Assembly (NCBI RefSeq): GCF_001458115.1
Contig: NZ_CZRP01000013.1
Location: forward strand, 620,001-684,000
Length of the DNA: 64,000 nucleotides
DNA from: Gracilibacillus massiliensis
GTDB taxonomy: Bacteria > Bacillota > Bacilli > Bacillales > Amphibacillaceae
Direction of reading: 5' to 3'
Each line of letters opens with the position of its first letter. Positions within the stretch are counted from its first letter, which is position 1. Positions 57,573 through 64,000 of this stretch are shown one piece after another. A program made the translations under genes and the position numbers. The notes under the pieces are model-generated. The model was not told where the DNA came from. It saw only the letters and a program-made list of their open reading frames with translations, and made no database searches.

Positions 57573-59039
57573 TTACGTGTCACTTTCCTCTGTTTTCTTC
57601 ATATCTGATATTGCTTGTTGAATTTTCGCCATTTTTGTATGATCCAATGGATAGAATTTCATCGCAATCAGTGAAATCATCCATCCGAAAATGGGTACAC
57701 CAAACATTAGAATTAGCGTAGTGATTAATAATGGTTGCGTCAGCGCCTCTCCTACTTGTGGAAATTCATCTTTGTAACCGATGAAACCAACGGCTAACCC
57801 GACAATCACTGGTGCTAAGGAGGACATCACCTTATCGATTAATGAAAAAGCCGTCCCAATCATACCAGGAACATATCTTCCAGACTTGTAGGTTTCATAA
57901 TCTGCTACATCTGCAATCATTGGCATCACAAGCGGTGTGGTTAATTTTTCAATCCCTTGCAGAATACTATAGGCAATTAAGAAAATAATCGTGGTAATTC
58001 CTAAATTATCAAGTGTCACCGTGCTTGGGTCGACTATTAAGAAAAAGATAAATAAGAAGGCTGCCGATAGAATTCCGATCCATGTTGCTTTAACGAGAGC
58101 ACTTTTTAAACCTGTCTTGGTTGCAATATTTACCCCTAAAAAGGTAATCAAAATCGCTGGGATAATGGTTATCGCTGACATTGTACCACTTAACGCATAG
58201 TCCCCCATCATAATGCCAAAGAACATGACATATACTGCCGGCTGCCGCATCACCATTACCGTAATTTTATCGGTTGACGCTGCCAGTACTAACATTTGAA
58301 GTGCTCGGTTTCCTTTTAAAATTGGCCAATAATCACGAAATCTAGTTTTTACATTGTTTTTCGCTAATCCAAAGTATTCTTTTCGGTCTTTTTGCCAGAT
58401 CGCTATCGTCGCCAAAATCGTGAATAATCCGGATAAAGCAATACCATACATGTTTAATTCGGCAAAAAGTTCCATCGTAAAATTATCGTTATACTTTTCC
58501 ATTAAATAATTAGCAACGAAGATTTGACCACCAGTGAAAACACCAATACTGTAGATCGAATCGTATATTGTGAATAATGGACGCTGCTTCGGGTGGTTGG
58601 TTAATACCGTCTGTGCAGCCTTGGTACAAGCGGTTTGAAGGGTATAGCCAATAATATAAATCCCATACATAAGTGCAAAGAAAATCAATTGCATAGATTC
58701 AGGTAATAAATGCGTTACATTATAAATGATCAAAACAGAACCTGCTAAAATAATATTACCTGCGATCATAAGTGGTCTAAACTTACCGAACTTTCCTTCT
58801 GTCTTATCGATGATAAACCCGATAATAGGGTCGGTAATCGCATCAAATACCCTACTTCCTCCGATAATTGCACTTGCTGCTACCACTGCTAAACCAGCAA
58901 TACCTGTCACATAGTACGAGACAAAGCCGATAATAAATAAATAGAGATTCGTAGCAGTATTATTTAAGGCAAATAACCCTATTTTCCACCATTTTGAGGT
59001 ATTATAATTTGTTTGATTATCCAACGTAACTTCTGACAT
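57573..59039 (-). CDS. GPH-family glycoside:cation symporter
   Basis: 488 residues from the ATG at 59039, behind AGAGGAGGAAG; an upstream in-frame start is poorer. About twelve membrane segments. The GPH (MelB/XynB-like) signature regions are visible: AFDAITDPIIGFIIDKT-like text as RVFDAITDPIIGFIID, and GKFRPLMIAGN. It imports a glycoside or pentoside with Na+ or H+ for the GH3 enzyme downstream. Confidence 0.92.
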   Translation of the reverse strand: MSEVTLDNQTNYNTSKWWKIGLFALNNTATNLYLFIIGFVSYYVTGIAGLAVVAASAIIGGSRVFDAITDPIIGFIIDKTEGKFGKFRPLMIAGNIILAGSVLIIYNVTHLLPESMQLIFFALMYGIYIIGYTLQTACTKAAQTVLTNHPKQRPLFTIYDSIYSIGVFTGGQIFVANYLMEKYNDNFTMELFAELNMYGIALSGLFTILATIAIWQKDRKEYFGLAKNNVKTRFRDYWPILKGNRALQMLVLAASTDKITVMVMRQPAVYVMFFGIMMGDYALSGTMSAITIIPAILITFLGVNIATKTGLKSALVKATWIGILSAAFLFIFFLIVDPSTVTLDNLGITTIIFLIAYSILQGIEKLTTPLVMPMIADVADYETYKSGRYVPGMIGTAFSLIDKVMSSLAPVIVGLAVGFIGYKDEFPQVGEALTQPLLITTLILMFGVPIFGWMISLIAMKFYPLDHTKMAKIQQAISDMKKTEESDT

Positions 59040-59122
59040 ATCGCTTCCTCCTCTTTGATGCTTTACACCAATTGAAAACACTTTCATTAGATGCAAAAAA
59101 ATATAACTAAGGTCTAGATGAT

Positions 59123-59149
59123 TGATAACGCTTACTGAAACTTATTATA
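59123..59149 (-). promoter_or_regulatory. Possible cre site downstream of -10, symporter-GH3 operon
   Basis: The minus strand reads TATAAT (59144-59149) followed by AGTAAGCGTTATCA (59123-59136), matching 13 of 14 cre positions. The position near the start of transcription would suit CcpA repression. No good -35 was seen. Confidence 0.55.
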
Positions 59150-59207
59150 ACAACCAACAATTCAATCCATTAGAAATATTTTGATCAAATACAGTTTATT
59201 TTGACAT

Positions 59208-59268
59208 TGAAACATGGGGACGGTTCTACTGTTTCATTATGAAACAGTAGAACCGTCCCCATGTTTCA
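59208..59268. repeat. Inverted REP pair, copies 4a and 4b
   Basis: Two 29-base REPs (59208-59236, 59240-59268) are exact reverse complements of each other, with a three-base centre TTA. As RNA this would form one 29-bp hairpin, or two smaller ones. It lies between the divergent symporter and dual-kinase genes. Confidence 0.92.
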
Positions 59269-59311
59269 TGATAAAATCACTATGAGCATTATGGATGGAG
59301 TGAAAAGGATC

Positions 59312-62300
59312 ATGTTAAACCAAAACCGACTTACATATTTTAAAATATTTATTATATTAATTGTGTTTATTTCTTTGCTTGTTACTTTTCGATTAGTTTG
59401 GATTGATTATCATGAGAAGCCAGATCAACCTTTAGTTGAAAATGGTATTCTTGATCTAACGGAATGGGAGCTTACCAACGATGAGACGATTAGTTTAAAT
59501 GGGGAATGGGACTTTTATCCGGAGAAATTTATCAATGATATAAATGGAACCAATCTAGTAAGTAAAAGCTCTATAGAAGTTCCTGGAGACTGGAGTGACA
59601 CGCTAAATAGTAATCATCCGATTTCTTCTGGCTATGGCTATGGTAGTTATCACCTTAAAATCCTTCTACCTAATACCGAAACGGACTTTTTTGGACTTCG
59701 AACGAATAATATCCATACTGCTGCTAATATCGTTATAAATGGTGAAACACTAGCTACTATTAACAACCCAACAACAGAGCAACAAGAAGCTGCAACCTTT
59801 CGTGGCCCCCTGACTTCACTGTTTTACATAGACGAAGAAAAAAACGAGTTAGATATTATTATCCAAGCATCCAATTATGAAATACCTTTCTTCGGTGGTA
59901 TCAACAAATCAATTTCTTTTGGTACCGACGAAGCCATCACAAAGGAAACAAATAGATTAGAATTTTTTCAACTGACAGTTATCGTCATCTTTTTGTTACA
60001 TGCCTTTTATGCTTTTGCACTCTTCTTTTTAGGAAAAGGTAAATCTCAGAAAGAATTAATCTACTTCGGTTCCATGCTTTCATTAATGGCAATTGGTAAC
60101 TTAATAGATGATGAGGTATTTATTCAATTACCTTTTAGCACAGAGTTTTCATTTCGGTTACTTATGTTTATCTTCATTGCTACGTTATATGTGCTGATTC
60201 ATTTTATTCACCAATTGTATAAGACACATCTTACTTTTATAAGAATTCTATCTGTAAGTAATATTCTATTATCAGCATTAACGTTGTTTCTTTTTCCTTT
60301 TGAACACTTCGTTATTTTAGTCATGATTCTATATTTATATTATTTTATATCTATTTCATATATGTTTGTTACAACGCTAAAGCACATCCGTAATGGGGAT
60401 AATAACGCCATTTTCATCCTACTGTTCATTTGCAGTTATACATCGAATATTATATGGGGCGCTGCCATTCAAACTGGTCAAATTGAATTTCCATTCTACC
60501 CATTTGATTTTCTAATTTCCATTTTACTAATTGCTATCCTTCTTTTTAGAAGACATATCCATTTAGTAGAACTAACCAAAAAACAAACAGCTAAATTATT
60601 GGAAGAAGATAAGAAAAAAGATGAATTTCTGGCCAATACGTCACACGAAATCAGGAACCCTTTACATGGCATGATAAATATTGCTCAAGCTATTATAAAT
60701 AAATATTCAAAGACCCTCGACTCTGAAACAACGAATAACCTGAATCTATTAGTTCGGATTGGTCATCAACTGACATTTACTTTGAATGACCTTTTAGATA
60801 TTACCAGATTAAAAGAAAAACAAATGCAATTAAATAAAGAAGCGATTGATTTACATCAAATTTCATCGATTGTAATGGAAATGGTTCAATTTATGTCAGA
60901 TAACAAATCAATTAAAATGAATAATGCGGTATCTACATCTTTTCCACCCATTCTCGCAGATGAAAATCGCATCATTCGTATTCTTTTTAACCTTGTTCAT
61001 AACGCTGTAAAATTTACGGATACTGGCTCCATTACTGTTAGTGCCAAGCAGGAAAAGGATTACGCTATCATTACCGTTCGTGACACTGGTATTGGAATCA
61101 GTGAAAGCGCATTGGAACGCATTTTCTTACCATATGAAAAATTGAGCAAAGCAGAAACAGATAGTGGTGGAATCGGCTTAGGACTCAATATTTGTAGACA
61201 ATTAGTAGAACTCCATGATGGAAGGATAAGTGTTGATTCACAATTAGGAAAAGGTACGACGATTGCCATCGATATTCCTTTAGCAAGCGGCACAGAACTC
61301 AAAAATCCATCGACATCTGATGCCCTACTGTTACATTCGAATCAACCAATCGAATTGGTAGCATCTAACACTACAAACAGTAATCATCCAAAATTATTAG
61401 TTGTGGATGATGATCCGATCAATGTCAAAGTGATAAAAAATTTATTGGAACTTGACTATCAGATCGTAAGCACGACGGACCCTCGAGAAGCTTTAGATTT
61501 AATAGAGGAAAATAATTGGGACTTGATCATTGCCGATGTAATGATGCCCCACATCTCTGGTTATGAATTAACAAAACAAATCAGAAATAAATACGCTATT
61601 TCTGAATTACCTGTCTTGTTATTAACCGCAAGAAATCAACCAGAAGATATTTATGCTGGTTTCCGGTCAGGTGCTAATGATTATATTGCCAAACCAGTAG
61701 ATGCATTAGAATTACAAGCTCGTGTCAAAGCTTTAACAGACATACAACAATCGATACAAAAACAACTGCACATGGAAGCAGCGTGGTTACAGGCGCAAAT
61801 CAAACCACATTTCATTTTTAATACATTAAATACGATTGCATCGCTTAGTACCATCGATTCAGAAAGAATGACTGCTCTACTTAATGAATTTGGAAACTAT
61901 CTATATAAAAGCTTTGATGTCAAAAATACATTGCCATTAGTTCCTTTAAAGGATGAACTCCATCTGGTTCAATCGTATATTTATATTAATAAGCAACGTT
62001 TTCAAGACCGGATTAATGTTGAATGGCAAATGGAAGAAAGTGAAGAAATTCAGGTACCTCCTTTATCCATTCAGACATTAGTGGAAAATGCATTGAAACA
62101 CGGTATCTTAAAACAGAATACAGGTGGGACAATTACAATTATGGGCACTAATACGCAAGACAGCTTTGAAATTACTGTAGAAGATGACGGTGTAGGCATG
62201 TCGGAGGATAAAATAAAAGAGATCATGACTCAGCAAGGAAAACAACAGGGTATTGGTTTAGTAAATACCAACAAAAGATTAGAAAAATTATTTGGACAAG

Positions 62301-62395
62301 GACTTGTAATAAGTAGTAAAGAGCAGATAGGAACAAAGGTTAGTATAACGATACCAAAATCGATAGCTCTAAAAGAAAAATCTCAAGCTTATTAA
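59312..62395 (+). CDS. Hybrid sensor with two different histidine kinase modules
   Basis: 1027 residues from the ATG at 59312 (GGAGTGAAAAGG before it; the frame's earlier ATG lies in the REP). Order: membrane helix; extracellular jelly-roll domain (about 45-220) with SLNGEWDFYPEKF and VPGDWSD, resembling the GH2 sugar-binding domain and 7TMR-DISMED2; seven membrane helices (about 225-430); HisKA with FLANTSHEIRNPLHGM and its ATPase domain (to about 670); receiver domain with Asp in LIIADVMMPH (about 705-825); then a second, LytS/YesM-type kinase with QIKPHFIFNTLNTI and ATPase motifs LVENALKHGI and DDGVGMSED. The regulator gene downstream is its likely partner. Confidence 0.9.
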   Translation: MLNQNRLTYFKIFIILIVFISLLVTFRLVWIDYHEKPDQPLVENGILDLTEWELTNDETISLNGEWDFYPEKFINDINGTNLVSKSSIEVPGDWSDTLNSNHPISSGYGYGSYHLKILLPNTETDFFGLRTNNIHTAANIVINGETLATINNPTTEQQEAATFRGPLTSLFYIDEEKNELDIIIQASNYEIPFFGGINKSISFGTDEAITKETNRLEFFQLTVIVIFLLHAFYAFALFFLGKGKSQKELIYFGSMLSLMAIGNLIDDEVFIQLPFSTEFSFRLLMFIFIATLYVLIHFIHQLYKTHLTFIRILSVSNILLSALTLFLFPFEHFVILVMILYLYYFISISYMFVTTLKHIRNGDNNAIFILLFICSYTSNIIWGAAIQTGQIEFPFYPFDFLISILLIAILLFRRHIHLVELTKKQTAKLLEEDKKKDEFLANTSHEIRNPLHGMINIAQAIINKYSKTLDSETTNNLNLLVRIGHQLTFTLNDLLDITRLKEKQMQLNKEAIDLHQISSIVMEMVQFMSDNKSIKMNNAVSTSFPPILADENRIIRILFNLVHNAVKFTDTGSITVSAKQEKDYAIITVRDTGIGISESALERIFLPYEKLSKAETDSGGIGLGLNICRQLVELHDGRISVDSQLGKGTTIAIDIPLASGTELKNPSTSDALLLHSNQPIELVASNTTNSNHPKLLVVDDDPINVKVIKNLLELDYQIVSTTDPREALDLIEENNWDLIIADVMMPHISGYELTKQIRNKYAISELPVLLLTARNQPEDIYAGFRSGANDYIAKPVDALELQARVKALTDIQQSIQKQLHMEAAWLQAQIKPHFIFNTLNTIASLSTIDSERMTALLNEFGNYLYKSFDVKNTLPLVPLKDELHLVQSYIYINKQRFQDRINVEWQMEESEEIQVPPLSIQTLVENALKHGILKQNTGGTITIMGTNTQDSFEITVEDDGVGMSEDKIKEIMTQQGKQQGIGLVNTNKRLEKLFGQGLVISSKEQIGTKVSITIPKSIALKEKSQAY

Positions 62396-62411
62396 TCGAG
62401 TGTGGATTCAA

Positions 62412-62446
62412 ACAGTGGGCGTTTTATTACGCCCACTGTTTTTTTG
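62412..62446 (+). terminator. Terminator after dual-kinase gene
   Basis: A perfect stem ACAGTGGGCG / CGCCCACTGT (62412-62421, 62430-62439) followed by TTTTTTT. The downstream regulator must have its own promoter. Confidence 0.92.
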
Positions 62447-62461
62447 TCAATGGGAGGTGTT

Positions 62462-62569
62462 ATGTTTACGCTTTCATTTATATATTATTTTCTTTCTAAG
62501 AGAGATATTAGAATCATTGCAAAAAAATTATACAATTACTATAAATATACCCTTTTAATTTTTGATTAA
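62462..62569 (+). CDS. Possible small protein of 35 residues
   Basis: An ATG four bases behind GGGAGG opens a 35-codon frame (begins MFTLSFIYYFLSK, ends TLLIFD). It lies between the dual-kinase terminator and the response regulator. A hydrophobic start and a basic middle could be a small membrane peptide. The spacing is short and the region is AT-rich, so this could be chance. Confidence 0.25.
   Translation: MFTLSFIYYFLSKRDIRIIAKKLYNYYKYTLLIFD
62463..62477 (-). promoter_or_regulatory. Possible cre site before response regulator
   Basis: The minus strand reads ATGAAAGCGTAAACA, matching WTGNAANCGNWNNCW at every position. It lies about 290 bases upstream of the response regulator start and overlaps the possible small frame. 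Confidence 0.5.
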
Positions 62570-62764
62570 ATGTACATAGTCATGTAAAATAAATAGTATA
62601 CAGATATAGGAATAAAATGAATATTTTAACTCCACCCCCCTAAACAAGCAATATTCTACTAAACATAAATATTGTAACGTTAGGAACTATACATTTTCTA
62701 AACAATTACTGTTAATTAGTCTAATAGTACTATCGTTAAAGAAATGGCTTAGGGGGATAAATAA

Positions 62765-63907
62765 ATGAACATCATTCTCTTTGATGATGAACCACTTGCA
62801 CTCGATTTTTTAGAACACCAATTAAAAATAGTGAGAAATGTTAATATAATAGGTAAATATTCACACGCTAATATAAATGAAATCTCAGAAAAGATTAAGA
62901 AATCTGATGTTGTTTTCCTTGATATAAAAATGCCAAGTCTTAACGGATTAAAATTAGCGGAAAAAATTGCGGAAATTAAACCACATCTACCAATTATCTT
63001 TGTCACTGCATACGATAAATATGCCCTTCACGCATTTGAATTAAATGCATTGGATTACTTATTAAAACCTGTTCAAATCAGTCGATTAAGAAAAACAATG
63101 GATCGTATTGAGAGCTATCTCCAATATAATCAGGTCCAAAAAAATGAAAACATGCATCATTTAGCGATTAATGTATTAGGGGAATTTACGTTTCAATTAC
63201 ATGATGATAAAGAAATAATTGCCTGGAGAACAACGAATGCTCAAGAGTTATTTTTATATTTACTTCATCATCAGGGTACGATTGTCTCTAAATCCGAATT
63301 AATTGAATTACTTTTCCCTAATTTAAAGGTCGAAAAAGCGACGTCTCTATTGTATGTCACGATTTATCAAGTACGTCAAGCAATTTCGAAGTACAATTCA
63401 TACATCTCTGTAAGAAATATTCAAAACGGTTATATCTTAAAGCTATCAGACACTAGTATTGATAAAGAAGTTTGGGAGCAAGAACTTAATATTGCTCCAG
63501 CAATCGATATTACAACGATAGAACATCATGAACAAATTATGAGTTATTATAATGGTAGTTATCTTAATGGCTTTGATTACATATGGGTTGAAGGAGAACG
63601 CTATCGTTTAGAGAAGTTATGGATAAAGCATGCACGTGAAATTGCAAACTATTATATGAAGCATCAATACTTCGAAGAGGCTGCAAAATGGTTTGTTAAA
63701 CTTTCTGATGTAGCTCCGGAAGATGAAGAAGTGAACTTTAATTTAATGAAAATTTATGCGTCAAAGGGATATGGGGTATTAGTGGATCACCAATATAATC
63801 AGCTTCAAAATGCTTTAGCGGAATTTAATTTACCATTGAGTGACGAGGTTGTAGAGTGGTATCGTCGCTGGAAGTCGTCTAAATCGATAAAAAACAAAAT
63901 AAAGTAA
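62765..63907 (+). CDS. Response regulator with OmpR-like wing and BTAD domain
   Basis: 380 residues. Receiver domain (1-125) with DDE at 7-9, Asp53 (VFLDIKMP) and DYLLKPVQ; a winged-helix region (about 135-230; GTIVSKSELIELLFP, VTIYQVRQAISKY); and a helical BTAD/SARP-like C-terminus (about 235-370; YNGSYLNGFDYIWVEGER). The start follows AGGGGGATAA. It is adjacent to the dual kinase but separated by a terminator and a 370-base gap. Confidence 0.9.
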   Translation: MNIILFDDEPLALDFLEHQLKIVRNVNIIGKYSHANINEISEKIKKSDVVFLDIKMPSLNGLKLAEKIAEIKPHLPIIFVTAYDKYALHAFELNALDYLLKPVQISRLRKTMDRIESYLQYNQVQKNENMHHLAINVLGEFTFQLHDDKEIIAWRTTNAQELFLYLLHHQGTIVSKSELIELLFPNLKVEKATSLLYVTIYQVRQAISKYNSYISVRNIQNGYILKLSDTSIDKEVWEQELNIAPAIDITTIEHHEQIMSYYNGSYLNGFDYIWVEGERYRLEKLWIKHAREIANYYMKHQYFEEAAKWFVKLSDVAPEDEEVNFNLMKIYASKGYGVLVDHQYNQLQNALAEFNLPLSDEVVEWYRRWKSSKSIKNKIK

Positions 63908-63914
63908 TATTTTT

Positions 63915-63995
63915 AATCAGTGGGGGCTAATGATCTCTATTAGAACGTTAGCCAAACAGATGTTTAGCGTCTTTTATCCCCCACTGATTTTCTTT
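63915..63995 (+). terminator. Long-stem terminator after response regulator
   Basis: AATCAGTGGGGG (63915-63926) pairs exactly with CCCCCACTGATT (63978-63989), enclosing smaller GGCTAA/TTAGCC stems, followed by TTCTTTG. Confidence 0.8.
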
Positions 63996-64000
63996 GTTTA

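Noticed and set aside
59261-59311. Upstream start of the dual-kinase gene
   Set aside because: The first ATG lies inside the REP inverted pair, with no ribosome binding site. The ATG at 59312 leads directly into the membrane helix.

Overview
The window looks like chromosomal DNA of a low-GC, spore-forming Firmicute of the Bacillaceae. Supporting signs are strong AGGAGG-type ribosome binding sites, a CwlJ-type spore cortex hydrolase, lipoprotein signals, LPxT-type wall-anchoring tails, catabolite-repression-like sites and YesM/YesN-type two-component systems. The secreted proteins are rich in Asp and Glu, which would fit a mildly halophilic or alkaliphilic genus, but this is only a hint. No RNA gene, CRISPR array or phage was recognised.

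Layout. 1-3.4 kb: end of a lipoprotein gene, two aldo/keto reductases and a divergent AraC regulator. 3.4-9.5 kb: an ISL3-family insertion sequence, a minimal mercury-resistance operon (merR-merA) with a clear MerR operator, and a decayed IS1634/IS4-type element. 9.6-36.4 kb (mostly minus strand): a large glycan-utilisation locus. It holds a secreted GH43, a cytoplasmic GH2, a three-gene sugar ABC importer, a regulator joining an ArsR-like DNA-binding domain to a beta-rich C-terminal domain, three giant wall-anchored enzymes (double GH43, PA14-GH43, PA14-GH2), and YtfR/YtfT/YjfF-type furanose-transporter genes. 36.4-42.6 kb: a sensing unit (histidine kinase, response regulator, membrane-anchored tandem sugar-binding protein) and a separate YtfQ-type binding protein. 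42.8-50.2 kb (plus strand): a second sugar ABC importer, a GH43-like gene broken by an in-frame TAG, and a second YesM/YesN-type pair. 50.3-59.1 kb: ThuA-like protein, CwlJ, HpaB-like flavin monooxygenase, a REP-associated tyrosine transposase (RAYT), an AraC regulator, GH3 and a GPH-family symporter. 59.2-64 kb: a dual-kinase hybrid sensor and a response regulator with a BTAD-type C-terminus.

How it works together (inference). The wall-anchored GH43 and GH2 enzymes would trim an arabinofuranose- or galactofuranose-containing polysaccharide at the cell surface. The ABC importers would take up oligosaccharides and free furanose sugars. The kinase/regulator/tandem-SBP unit would sense the sugar, as AraPST does for arabinan in Geobacillus. 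CcpA would impose glucose repression through the cre-like sites. No importer ATPase is encoded beside either of the two MsmEFG-type importers, so a shared MsmX-type ATPase elsewhere is expected.

Points most worth a second look: the tandem binding-domain protein in a sensor operon; the three surface enzymes sharing the non-standard [LM]PxTAT anchor; the ArsR-like/beta-domain regulator; and a RAYT gene surrounded by six copies of a palindromic REP, two of them forming a perfect 61-bp inverted pair in front of the dual-kinase gene.
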